This document shows, one piece after another, positions 1 through 8,406 of a stretch of 64,000 nt of DNA (positions are counted from its first letter, which is position 1; every line of letters begins with the position of its first letter). The notes under the pieces were generated by a model. It did no database searches, was not told the DNA's origin, and worked only from the letters and a program-made list of their open reading frames with translations. Both the position numbers and the translations under genes were made by a program. This DNA comes from Cryomorpha sp963748925 (lineage in GTDB: Bacteria; Bacteroidota; Bacteroidia; Flavobacteriales_D; Cryomorphaceae), in assembly GCA_963748925.1 (NCBI GenBank), contig CAVVKG010000005.1, forward strand, positions 1 to 64,000, in the 5' to 3' direction.

Positions 1-4
1 GTTT

Positions 5-434
5 GTTAGACCTCAAAGGTCTTGGAGACCTTTCAGGTCTTTGCGACCAGAAAAAGTATTCACAACGTATCGAAGTAAACGTGAGTCTGTTTAGTCATGA
101 GTTGCGAGGGTTGTTTATGAGAACGGATGATTGTTAGACCTCAAAGGTCTTGGAGACCTTGCAGGTCTTTGCCGACCAGAAGAAGTTTTCACAACGCAGT
201 GAATTAAACGTGAGTCTGTTTAGTAACGAGTTGTGAGGCTTGTTCGCGAGAACGGATAGTTGTTAGACCTCAAAGGTCTTGGAGACCTTTCAGGTCTTTG
301 CGACCAGAAAAAGTATTCACAACGTATCGAAGTAGACGTGAGTCTGTTTAGTCATGAGTTGCGAGGGTTGTTTATGAGAACGGATGATTGTTAGACCTCA
401 AAGGTCTTGGAGACCTTTCAGGTCTTTGCGAACC
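5..434. repeat. Tandem 128-129 bp repeat, about 3.4 copies
   Basis: Copies start at 5, 133, 262 and 390, giving periods of 128, 129 and 128; the last copy is cut short. Each begins with a palindromic head in which GACCTCAAAGGTC and a similar GACCTTTCAGGTC pair up, followed by a less conserved tail. Copies 1 and 3 are nearly identical while copy 2 differs at many sites, so the array is old or gene-converted. It lies downstream of the minus-strand gene at 468 and reaches the window edge. No coding potential was seen. Related CAAAGGTCTCGAAGACCTTT palindromes occur at 34.2-35.4 kb. Confidence 0.9.
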
Positions 435-467
435 ACACTCGAGCCCGGCGACTAGCGACTCGAGACC

Positions 468-1505
468 CTACGCTTCCTCATCAAAATAAACCTTGTAAAA
501 CTTCCGGCCATCTTCCTCGGTTCCGCGTTGAATTTTATTCGGGTTGCCGTGCACGTAGATGTGGAAATTCTTGTCGAGCTTAATGATGCTTTTAAAAATC
601 TTGGCATTCTTTTTTATCGCTGGAGCAGAGATATCAAAGTCGTCTTCGATTTGCAGGTCGTGGGCTGATTCAAACTGCCCCTTAAATGAGTTAAACTTGG
701 CAATTACTTCGGGTTGCTCGATCACTTCATTCGAAAACTCTTCCATATTGAAGTTTTCGTGCTGCTTAAAAAACTGCTGTGAGCGGGTAAGCAAATCGGC
801 CTGATCGGCTTTGCTCACTTCAAACTCTGCCGGAAGGGCTTCATTTATAAAACTCTTGCAAAACGAAACAGCATTTTCCGTTTGATGGTAGGCATCATTC
901 TTAACCTTCACCTGCAGAAAGTCATCAACCCAATACCGCGCCTCACCGCCTTTATTGGTATTATCAACCACGGTAACAATGTATCCCGCCTCTTTTTCAG
1001 AATTAAAAATGATGCAGCCCTTATCGAGTTTCTTTACGTTTATACCTGTTTGTGGCTCTACGATAAAGTCGCCGGCACGCTGTCGCACCTTGAGGAAGGT
1101 ATCTTTGTTTTCCGATTTAAAAAGTCCCACAGCATCAACCACTTCACCATTTAAGGTACAATCCTTAAAGTAAACCGTGTAAAATTCACCTCCTTTAATA
1201 TTGGGATGATCCTGTACTTCGTAAAGCTTCCGCGAATATTCTTTCGACGCTTCGTGGAGATTAGCCGGGTTATCGAAAATGCTCTCGCTGGTTTTGTACG
1301 CCAAATTGTAATCCAGACTATTCTCATTAAAAAACTCGAATGATTCAATTGGCTTAAAGGCGCTATTGAAATAATTTTCTAAAATGGCCGTGAGTTCTTC
1401 ATCGAGTTCTAATGGGTTTTCAGAAAGCATCATGGACTCTTCCTTGGCTTTATTCCCAATATTGTGGACAGAAATAGCGGATATTTTACCAATGTAATTT
1501 GACAT
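468..1505 (-). CDS. Nucleoid-associated protein (NdpA/37-kDa family)
   Basis: A 345-residue soluble protein that I recognise as the nucleoid-associated NA37/NdpA family, proteins that bind the nucleoid but whose precise role is unsettled. Features seen are the N-terminal start with an acidic, helical first 100 residues, a central segment with GGEFYTVYFKDC around residue 105 and FKSENKDTFLKVR near 130, and a C-terminal half ending in RKFYKVYFDEEA. The length fits the family (about 330-350 residues). No signal peptide or membrane segment is present. It stands alone; its stop codon is followed at once by a short heptamer-type repeat and then by the 128-bp tandem array. The family call is from memory of the pattern and not a search. 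Confidence 0.85.
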   Translation of the reverse strand: MSNYIGKISAISVHNIGNKAKEESMMLSENPLELDEELTAILENYFNSAFKPIESFEFFNENSLDYNLAYKTSESIFDNPANLHEASKEYSRKLYEVQDHPNIKGGEFYTVYFKDCTLNGEVVDAVGLFKSENKDTFLKVRQRAGDFIVEPQTGINVKKLDKGCIIFNSEKEAGYIVTVVDNTNKGGEARYWVDDFLQVKVKNDAYHQTENAVSFCKSFINEALPAEFEVSKADQADLLTRSQQFFKQHENFNMEEFSNEVIEQPEVIAKFNSFKGQFESAHDLQIEDDFDISAPAIKKNAKIFKSIIKLDKNFHIYVHGNPNKIQRGTEEDGRKFYKVYFDEEA

Positions 1506-1647
1506 AGCTGAAAATTTGAGTGCGAAGTTAATTTTTAATATTCATTGGCAGTAGGATTAGCTATACATCTGGATGCTGAAACCGGATGAGAGGCTGTCAG
1601 AGATAATTTAAAGATTAAGGGAGGACATACAGTTTAGCCTAAATGCA

Positions 1648-2145
1648 CTACTCTTCCCGAAGCCACTTAAGCCTTAGCGAGGCATTTTCATCTTCTACCG
1701 GTTGCAGAACCAGTGTGTCACCGCTGAACCAGTATTTGCGCTCCACCACTTCTCCCCATTCGCCGGGATTGCTGTGAGATATTCGTTCGTGTTTTACAAT
1801 TCCTTCCTCTTCATCTATTTCATATCTGGCGATATACACGTAAGAATTATTGAGATGGTGCAAAGCCTCAAGCGGAATAGAATCTTCAAAATGATTGAAA
1901 GCGATATCAAAATCTTCGTAGCCTTTGGTTAGCAGGTGAAGAGCCCCATGTCCGGCATTATCATACAGTAAAAACCCTTGCATACCTCCGTTCCACAGAT
2001 GCCAATTGCCAGCAGAATCCTGGATATCCATAGCCTCGAGCGACCAAAGTCCCACAATATTTGGATTGTCCTCATCCTGCTGAACTGATTCACACGAGGT
2101 TAAAAATAGTATTGACGCGAGGTAAAAAAGATATTTGCTAATCAT
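1648..2145 (-). CDS. Lipocalin-like lipoprotein
   Basis: A 165-residue protein with a lipoprotein signal: hydrophobic residues 4-15 followed by LTSC, so Cys18 is the likely lipidated residue, with an acidic stretch (QQDEDNPN) after it. The mature part begins NIVGLWSLEAMDIQDSAGN, and then has a GFLLYDNAGHGALHL segment; this order (G-W-L, DSxG, a tyrosine followed by a glycine-rich turn) is that of the lipocalin-like domain family, small beta-barrels that bind unknown hydrophobic ligands. Probably exported to the periplasmic or outer-membrane face. It is followed by intergenic sequence with no obvious partner. Function unknown. Confidence 0.7.
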   Translation of the reverse strand: MISKYLFYLASILFLTSCESVQQDEDNPNIVGLWSLEAMDIQDSAGNWHLWNGGMQGFLLYDNAGHGALHLLTKGYEDFDIAFNHFEDSIPLEALHHLNNSYVYIARYEIDEEEGIVKHERISHSNPGEWGEVVERKYWFSGDTLVLQPVEDENASLRLKWLREE

Positions 2146-2486
2146 TGCGGCGCAAGATAAAGCAAAATAGAAACACCGGATTAACCAATTAACAAAAGTG
2201 GAGTCTCAAATGGAGAATTAATGCATTGTAAGATTCAAATAATCATTGAATTCCCTGGCTTATAAAAATCTAGTTTAGATAAAATTGAAAATAATTTTAA
2301 AACTTAATGTGAAATAAAATATTTTATTCATACATTGCATCTAATTCATATGGGGCCTGCATCTTTCATCGTCTCACTCTAAGCAGGCCCAAATAGTTTT
2401 TCTGTTTCATAGCAAGAAAATCCGATACGAACGCGTATCGGATTTTCTATTTTCAATAATTCGAAATTTAATTGTATTCCTTTTCT
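2146..2486. other. Intergenic region with two adjacent hairpins
   Basis: AT-rich spacer between two minus-strand genes. It holds an 8-bp hairpin (GGGCCTGC at 2353-2360 with GCAGGCCC at 2383-2390) and a perfect 15-bp hairpin at 2415-2448, described separately. No reading frame of convincing composition was found. Confidence 0.6.
2415..2448 (-). terminator. Strong hairpin terminator after the TonB-domain gene
   Basis: A perfect 15-bp stem (2415-2429 with 2434-2448) closed by a 4-base AACG loop, with A/T-rich arms on both ends so it could end transcription in either direction. It lies 39 bases downstream of the stop codon of the minus-strand gene at 2487, so it is most simply that gene's rho-independent terminator. 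Confidence 0.8.
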
Positions 2487-2939
2487 TTACTTCAACTTAA
2501 ATGTAATTTTTATCTGCTCGTAAGAAGTTACGATTTCTCCCTCTTTCACTGCTGGTATAAAACGGGGAGCCAGTCGCAAGACACGCTCGGCCTCCTTTGA
2601 AAATGAGGGGTCCGGTGATTTAATAAAGTAAATTTCACCAAGCGATCCATTGGCTAGAATTTCGAAATGGGCTATCACATCACCACTTGTGCCAATTGAA
2701 CGGGCATCATCAGGAAACTCAATGTTTGCGTTTATAAACTCCCGAAGGTTCTTGTATTTTGAAGATGAGGAAAATGAGGCGCTTCTATTGGAAATTTCAA
2801 GCTTGCCAGCCTTTTCAGAGTATGTGTTAGCTTCTGGCATAACCTCCTTATTAAGCGTATTAACAGATAATTCCTGAGAAAAGCCATAAGTTGAAAGTGC
2901 AGCTAAAGCGACGAGAAGAAAGATTTTTTTAGTTTTCAT
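2487..2939 (-). CDS. Secreted TonB C-terminal domain protein
   Basis: A 150-residue protein with an N-terminal signal peptide (KKIFLLVALAALS, cleavage probably after TYGFSQ). The C-terminal 85 residues resemble the energy-transducer TonB C-terminal domain: LREFINANIEFPDDARSIG, then GDVIAHFEILANGSLGEI and a final FIPAVKEGEIVTSYEQIKITFKL. It lacks the N-terminal membrane anchor and proline-rich span of true TonB, so it is a free periplasmic TonB-fold protein, a common type in Bacteroidota whose function is unknown. It is monocistronic, divergent from the GH3 gene, and followed by a strong terminator. A candidate minus-strand -7 element (TAAGTTTG at 2979-2986) sits about 40 bases upstream of the start. 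Confidence 0.75.
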   Translation of the reverse strand: MKTKKIFLLVALAALSTYGFSQELSVNTLNKEVMPEANTYSEKAGKLEISNRSASFSSSSKYKNLREFINANIEFPDDARSIGTSGDVIAHFEILANGSLGEIYFIKSPDPSFSKEAERVLRLAPRFIPAVKEGEIVTSYEQIKITFKLK

Positions 2940-3269
2940 AATATTTTGGTTAGCAATCGTAGGGGATTAATTACACCGCAAACTTAATAAGTTGACACGG
3001 GTCTTCGCTCACCCAAAAGGATGAATTTGACTTAAATAGAGAATAAATTATATGATAATTCTCATTCTACACGGATAAGAAAAGACGTGATTAACTTGAT
3101 GGACCGACGCCTTTTTACAAACTTCACCCTTATCGCTTATGCGGTTGTTCTAAACCAATTGAAATACGTATCGAAATAGAATTCAAACAAATAAGTCGAA
3201 TCAGAATATTTATCCGAAATTTGAATTTTGGTATATTAACCCATCTTTTAAATTGATTCAAACATCTTT
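2940..3269. other. Divergent intergenic region
   Basis: A 330-base AT-rich spacer between the divergent TonB-domain and GH3 genes. Apart from a -7-like TAAGTTTG on the minus strand at 2979-2986, without a TTG at the expected distance, I see no repeat, RNA or operator that I can defend. Confidence 0.5.
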
Positions 3270-4376
3270 ATGCATAAGTTAAAAACAATCTTGATCTGTC
3301 TTGCTATAGCTGGGTTTTCATCTACTTCACTTTGTCAGAGCGACTCCCTATCTTTAAAAGATTTTTATTCCACTTCACCTTTTCTAGATGAGAAGGTAGA
3401 ACGCATATTTGAAGGACTTAATGACAGTAGCAGGGTGGCTCAGATGATTGTAACTTCGGCGGGAGAATTAGGCAAGTCAGACAAAACGGTGTTGAAGCTG
3501 GCTAAAGAAAACAAGATTGGTGGGGTTGTTTTTCTGAAAGGAAGTAAGGACAGCCATAAAAAAATGATTGAAAAGCTGAATGTTATCGCTGCTGATCAAA
3601 ACCAAATACCGCTCATGTTTTCTATCGATGCGGAGCCAAGCCTTTACAATGGCCGATTGCAAGGATCGCAGAAAGTCATGAATACCATTGATATTGTAAC
3701 TCCGGCAGAGGCCGATTCTATTGCGCGCATCATTAACAACGAACTAATCGAACTAGGTTTTCATCAAAACTTCGCCCCCGTTTGCGATGTGAGTCCGCAA
3801 AATGAGGCCATAAAGAACAGAAGTTTTGGCAGCGACACTAGTCAAGTTATTGCGTTGAGCAAGCAGTTTATTGAAACCACTCAAGAACAGGGAATTGTGG
3901 CAACAGCCAAACACTTTCCCGGTCACGGGCTGGTCGTGGGCGACACCCATAAAAAATCGGTTTATATAGATGGAAACCTTCAGGAAGTTAACGTTTACCC
4001 GCCACTTATTGACGCAGGCGTACTATCCATTATGATGGGTCATATTACGATTCGCAACAATGAAAAATACGATACAAACGGCTTGCCGGCGAGCTGCTCA
4101 CGAATTATTGTAACCGGCCTTCTTAAGGAAGAACTGGGTTTTGAGGGGTTGATTGTCACAGATGCTTTGAACATCATGAAAGCGGTCACCATAATAGACA
4201 ACGCTCCGCTGGTAGCTTCAAAAGCCGGCTGCGACATGTTGCTTATGCCAATAGACGAGAACGAAACCATTAATTCTATCCTTGTCGAGATCGGAAAAGA
4301 TTCAGTGTATAAAGAACAAGTTTACAATTCGGTTAAGAAAATTTTGCGGCTGAAAGTATGCTTGGGAATGATTTAG
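3270..4376 (+). CDS. Secreted glycoside hydrolase family 3 (NagZ-like)
   Basis: A 368-residue exported GH3 catalytic domain, the fold of beta-N-acetylhexosaminidases and related beta-glycosidases. A signal peptide covers residues 1-22 (ending SLCQS). The family signature KHFPGHG is at about residues 213-219, followed by GDTH at about 224-227; in NagZ-type enzymes the Asp-His pair of this loop acts as the acid/base. The nucleophile region is LIVTDALNIM near residue 296, with the Asp in place. Length fits a single-domain NagZ (about 340 residues plus signal), without the extra beta-lactamase-like domain often fused in this phylum. Role is inferred as hydrolysis of amino-sugar or other beta-glycosides in the periplasm, for example in wall recycling. 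No clear operon partner. Confidence 0.85.
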   Translation: MHKLKTILICLAIAGFSSTSLCQSDSLSLKDFYSTSPFLDEKVERIFEGLNDSSRVAQMIVTSAGELGKSDKTVLKLAKENKIGGVVFLKGSKDSHKKMIEKLNVIAADQNQIPLMFSIDAEPSLYNGRLQGSQKVMNTIDIVTPAEADSIARIINNELIELGFHQNFAPVCDVSPQNEAIKNRSFGSDTSQVIALSKQFIETTQEQGIVATAKHFPGHGLVVGDTHKKSVYIDGNLQEVNVYPPLIDAGVLSIMMGHITIRNNEKYDTNGLPASCSRIIVTGLLKEELGFEGLIVTDALNIMKAVTIIDNAPLVASKAGCDMLLMPIDENETINSILVEIGKDSVYKEQVYNSVKKILRLKVCLGMI

Positions 4377-4579
4377 ATTTGACAATTTAGGCAGCGTATC
4401 TTTTTTTAAAAAAAGGTCATTGTGCCTCTCCCCTTTGTCAGTCTCAGCATGAGAGCCACGGTCTTGTATTACAATGATTGGAGTTTGATTCAACCGCAGT
4501 TTTTTTCCGTTCGGAATTAACTCAGTAATTCATAATTGATTCATCTATATTTGGGCTCTTAAAAAATTAACGAAAAAAT

Positions 4580-5449
4580 ATGGCTTCCGGAATATTTGCT
4601 ATCCTCGATGATATTGCTGCTTTGATGGACGATGTGGCTGTAATGAGTAAAGTTGCAGCAAAAAAAACTGCAGGTATTTTGGGAGATGACCTTGCCGTGA
4701 ATGCCGAAAAAGCATCCGGTTTTGCGTCTTCGCGCGAGATTCCCGTGCTGTGGGCTATCACGAAAGGGTCTACGCTTAACAAGTTGATAATACTGCCTGT
4801 TGCATTTCTTTTGAGTGCCTTTTTGCCCTGGTCAATAACGGTTATTTTACTTCTGGGAGGTGTTTATTTAGGGTATGAGGGTGCCGAAAAAATCTATCAT
4901 TTCTTCGCTCCACACCACAACTCCAAAAAAGAAGAAATAAAAGAAGTATCCACGAAAGAAGAGATTTTAGCCGTTGAGAAAGATCGGATTAAGTCGGCTA
5001 TTGTTACTGATTTTATTCTGTCGGTAGAGATTATCATCATTGCACTAGGAACTGTTGTAGGTGAACCTATTGTTACACAAATAATTGTGGTAACCATTAT
5101 AGCCCTCATCGCCACGGTAGGTGTATACGGTATTGTGGCACTTATCGTGCGAATGGACGAAATGGGCTATAAACTTATTGCCTCAAGTGATAAAGAAAAG
5201 AGTTTTGCGAAGTCAATAGGGAAATTCCTGGTCAGCGCACTTCCAAAAGTAATTAGAAGCCTGAGCGTGATAGGTACGATAGCCTTAATTTTAGTTGCAG
5301 GTGGAATCTTCGTTCACAACATTGATTTCTTCCATCATTTCTTACCGCAGATCCCGTCCATCATAACCGAATTTGGTGTGGGATTGATTGTAGGATTTAT
5401 TAGCTTGTTGATCGTTATGGCATTTCAAAAAATCAGGAAATCGGCTTAA
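4580..5449 (+). CDS. DUF808 (YedI-like) inner-membrane protein
   Basis: A 289-residue integral membrane protein of the DUF808/YedI family. The highly conserved start SGIFAILDDIAALMDDVAVM, followed by SKVAAKKTAGILGDDLAVNA, is diagnostic. Membrane segments are seen near residues 70-105, 140-165, 175-195, 220-240 and 260-285. The cytoplasmic lysine- and glutamate-rich stretch at about 110-130 separates the two membrane halves. The molecular function of the family is not established. It ends 4 bases before the stop of the convergent ketopantoate-reductase gene, so the two 3' ends nearly overlap. Confidence 0.9.
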   Translation: MASGIFAILDDIAALMDDVAVMSKVAAKKTAGILGDDLAVNAEKASGFASSREIPVLWAITKGSTLNKLIILPVAFLLSAFLPWSITVILLLGGVYLGYEGAEKIYHFFAPHHNSKKEEIKEVSTKEEILAVEKDRIKSAIVTDFILSVEIIIIALGTVVGEPIVTQIIVVTIIALIATVGVYGIVALIVRMDEMGYKLIASSDKEKSFAKSIGKFLVSALPKVIRSLSVIGTIALILVAGGIFVHNIDFFHHFLPQIPSIITEFGVGLIVGFISLLIVMAFQKIRKSA

Positions 5450-5452
5450 TTA

Positions 5453-6418
5453 TTAATTCGCGGAAGCAGCAGCCTTCAAACTCGCATATACCTTAGTGAA
5501 TGTGGGAGTCTGCACGTTTAGCTTCTCCGCTTCGCGCACCACATAACCTATAAGCGAGTCCACTTCCGTTTTTTGCCTGTTCTTCCTAAAATCCGAATGC
5601 ATCGATGTGGTTCCCTCACTTGGCATGAACCGAAAATTGGATATTGTTTTATCAAATATATTCTCACTCAATTCAATTCCTTTTTTCCGGGCCAAATCGA
5701 TTGCTTCACCGGCCAAACTTCTCAGTGTATCGAGTTTAGCTTCATCTTCGCAAATTTCGCCCACATTCAAATCATAATAGGTCGTAACCGCTGCAGCCGA
5801 TGAAAGAAAAACATACTTTTCCCAAATAACCGTTGAGATATTTCTTTCGTAACGGGCGTCGATCCCAGCATCTGTAAGAATTATCTCAAAAATTTCGAGT
5901 CGGGCATCATACCCGTCATCGAGTCCGAAATGGAGTGATTGTATACCGCCTGAATTCACAATTTTACCAGGTTCCTTAAACCGGGAAACCATATAAACGC
6001 AGCCTTCAAGCACCCTTGCATCAGTTGCGAGCAGAGATTTAATTTTGGCTCTATTATTTACACCATTTAATAGCGGAATTATGAGGGTATTACTTCCAAC
6101 ACATGGGCTAATCTGACGAACTATTTCCTCCAAATCATAGCCTTTGGTTGCGATGAAAATAAGTTCAACCTTACCAATTTCATCGGCTTTATCGGTCGCC
6201 AATTTGGGTCGTGTGGTAAAAGTTTCTTCACCACTTTTTACCTCAATACCTTTACTCCGAATGGCATCAAGGTGGGCTCCCCTGGACAGAAAATAGATAT
6301 CGATACCCTCATGATCTTCATATTTCTTTGCCAAAAGGCCGCCAAAATATCCACCAACGCCTCCAATGCCTGCAATAAGAATTTTGGTTTTTAACTGATA
6401 TAAATTATTCTCATCCAT
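5453..6418 (-). CDS. panE: 2-dehydropantoate 2-reductase family protein
   Basis: A 321-residue cytoplasmic NADP-dependent oxidoreductase of the ApbA/PanE family, which reduces ketopantoate to pantoate in coenzyme A synthesis. The N-terminal Rossmann fold shows LIAGIGGVGGYFGG (residues about 14-27). The C-terminal helical domain has FMPSEGTTSMHSDFRKNR around residues 262-280 and then KTEVDSLIGYVVREAEKL followed by TPTF, matching the conserved substrate-domain pattern (TSM.D...G...E.....G.v...a...g...P). Length agrees with the family. Bacteroidota often carry several paralogues, so assignment to the coenzyme A pathway itself is an inference. The gene is monocistronic and convergent with the DUF808 gene. 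Confidence 0.8.
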   Translation of the reverse strand: MDENNLYQLKTKILIAGIGGVGGYFGGLLAKKYEDHEGIDIYFLSRGAHLDAIRSKGIEVKSGEETFTTRPKLATDKADEIGKVELIFIATKGYDLEEIVRQISPCVGSNTLIIPLLNGVNNRAKIKSLLATDARVLEGCVYMVSRFKEPGKIVNSGGIQSLHFGLDDGYDARLEIFEIILTDAGIDARYERNISTVIWEKYVFLSSAAAVTTYYDLNVGEICEDEAKLDTLRSLAGEAIDLARKKGIELSENIFDKTISNFRFMPSEGTTSMHSDFRKNRQKTEVDSLIGYVVREAEKLNVQTPTFTKVYASLKAAASAN

Positions 6419-6490
6419 ATCTTAATCGATCTTTTTCCTAATTTCTAATATTCAAAAATGCAAAAACGGCTGGCGAAGGTCACGCTTGTA

Positions 6491-7159
6491 TTACTCCTTC
6501 ACTCTTCTCTCCAAATCCGGATATAAACTATCTTGTCCTACTATTTTCGGTTCAGAATGTTTCGAAAGCACTTCGCATTCGCTAACAATAATTTTTGAAA
6601 AGTGCCATCCTAAAGGCTTGTCGCGTGTGCCTTCCGAGAAAATATACTGAACTGTAAATGTGCCTTTCATATGAAAATCACTGTCGGGTAAGTTGGTCTT
6701 AAACTCCCCATAAGTGGTGGTTTCAAAGATCTCGCCCACCAGGGTTGATTTGCCTTTTTCCAGTTGCTCTATTTGCATAAGCGAAACCACGTCGAAGTTG
6801 TGAATAGATTCAAAACAAGGCAGCGCAGTTGTACCAAAACGAAAGGCAATAAATATATCTTTCAGCTCGTCGATTGTGGGATTGGGCGGATTAGCCATCA
6901 GTGAATCCACATAGATGCCTTTTTCCTCAGCACTCATCTTTTCGTAGCGATTTGCCGGAGCATTTCCGTTATCTGTAATACCGTAATAAATCAAAGCTCC
7001 TGCTCCCAGAACAGCTCCGATCGTTAAAAATGATACCGCCGTAATCATGAAACCCTTGGCAAACACTTTTCGCAAGGGTGCCCGTCGGGGCGTGAAAATC
7101 TGCCCAACAATAAAGGCTATTAAAAGAAAAATAGCTATTCCACCGAATAAAAAACGCAT
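6491..7159 (-). CDS. Unknown two-TM membrane protein
   Basis: A 222-residue protein that I do not recognise. It has two N-terminal membrane segments (about residues 3-22 and 38-60) separated by a short basic loop (RRAPLRKVFAK), so both ends likely face the same side. The remaining 160 residues are soluble, with MSAEEKGIYVDSLMANPPNPT near 75-95, a single Cys pair (PCF, SECEV) and a predicted beta-rich middle (GEIFETTTYGEFKTN, MKGTFTVQYIF). The ATG at 7159 starts at the first residue of the first membrane helix. Codon use looks like its neighbours. The gene stands between panE and a long repeat region. Confidence 0.6.
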   Translation of the reverse strand: MRFLFGGIAIFLLIAFIVGQIFTPRRAPLRKVFAKGFMITAVSFLTIGAVLGAGALIYYGITDNGNAPANRYEKMSAEEKGIYVDSLMANPPNPTIDELKDIFIAFRFGTTALPCFESIHNFDVVSLMQIEQLEKGKSTLVGEIFETTTYGEFKTNLPDSDFHMKGTFTVQYIFSEGTRDKPLGWHFSKIIVSECEVLSKHSEPKIVGQDSLYPDLERRVKE

Positions 7160-7260
7160 TGCTTTTAATTTTCCGGTAAGGTACGGGAAAACTCGGAGTT
7201 GAGAGCTTTTCTTATCTATTCAAAACGGGACCTGGTTTTGGGGCGGCACCTTAATGAGAG

Positions 7261-8209
7261 CTTGGTGTGACAGGATTGGGTGAGGTTTTAAAATAGTTGT
7301 TTCAACAGTGATTTACTTTTTCGGATGACACCTCGATACACCGCGCAACGTTAATGCTGGTTAGGCGCGGCACATTTCGACATCGCTCAATGACCGCTCG
7401 GTGTGACGTGGTTGTGGTTGTGGTTGTGGTTGTGGTTGTAAAATAGTTTTTTCAACGGTGACTTACTTTTTCGGATGACACCTCGATACACCGCGCAACG
7501 TTAATGCTGGTTAGGCGCGGCACATTTCGACATCGCTCAATGACCGCTATCATTGACGTGTTTCATAAATAGACTAATATTCAATTAATAGAAGACAGAA
7601 GTTTTGACAGCTATGTTGACTTATTAGTGTACCTCAGGTTCGTCGTTTTTCACTGTTTTTTGAATAGAGTTTAGGCCGAAGTTCGTTGTGGAACCAAATG
7701 CCAAATATCTTACGCCTTAGGGTTCCGGCTTCGGTTCTATTCGCAATCGTTTTAATTTAAAAGGTGTTCATCCGGCTTCGCGTCTCGATACAATTTTAAA
7801 TCTAAGAATCTCTAAGTCGCCATGCCTGCGGCTTGGTCTAAAGACTTCGCTCCAAGAGCTACTAAGATTTAAAACCACTCGACGTGACGTACCTGTAGGA
7901 ACCACAGACTTATAGCTTACGGATTGAGGGTTGAGTTTTGCGTCTCGATCACCATCATTGACGGATTATGTAAGTCGCCTGGTATACTCTCAGTTGAGAG
8001 CCAAAATTATAATAGCTATGTTGCCTTGTTAGTTTACGTCATTTTCGCCGTTTTTCATTTTTTTTTGAAGAGAGTCTCGGTGTGACGTGGTTGTGGTTGT
8101 AAAATAGTTTTTTCAACGGTGACTTACTTTTGAGAATGACACCTCGATACACCGCGCAACGTTAAAGCTGGATAGGCGCGGCACATTTCGACGTCGCTCA
8201 ATGACCGCT
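7261..8209. repeat. Dispersed ~140-bp repeats with (TGGTTG)n
   Basis: The 1.25-kb spacer upstream of the gene ending at 6491 and downstream of tex contains three copies of a unit of about 130-150 bp: 7261-7398, 7399-7548 and 8078-8209. The first two are back to back. Each contains TACACCGCGCAACGTTAA, GGCGCGGCACATTTCGAC and CGCTCAATGACCGCT. Copy 2 carries a perfect hexamer run (TGGTTG)5 at 7409-7438, copy 3 only a short one. A short piece, GGTGTGACGTGG, recurs at 8211-8222, around 8260 and around 8340. The middle (7549-8077) has unrelated AT-rich sequence. No believable coding frame was found in 7160-8406. Confidence 0.85.
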
Positions 8210-8406
8210 CGGTGTGACGTGACTGGGTGAGACGGGAAAACAAAAATCAGAACACAATCGATGTGACGTGGCTTGTGAGAAGGGAGAAAGCAACCGTATC
8301 TGAAAAATCACCGAAATCACTTGATATTGTCATAGAAGTCGGTGTGACGTGGTTGAGGAATCACAACACAAGAATCATCCCGTCTCGCCAAAGGGTTTTC
8401 GCTTTT

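Noticed and set aside
7160..8406. An IS element in the 7-8 kb repeat region
   Set aside because: No transposase frame, no terminal inverted repeats and no target duplication; just repeated units.
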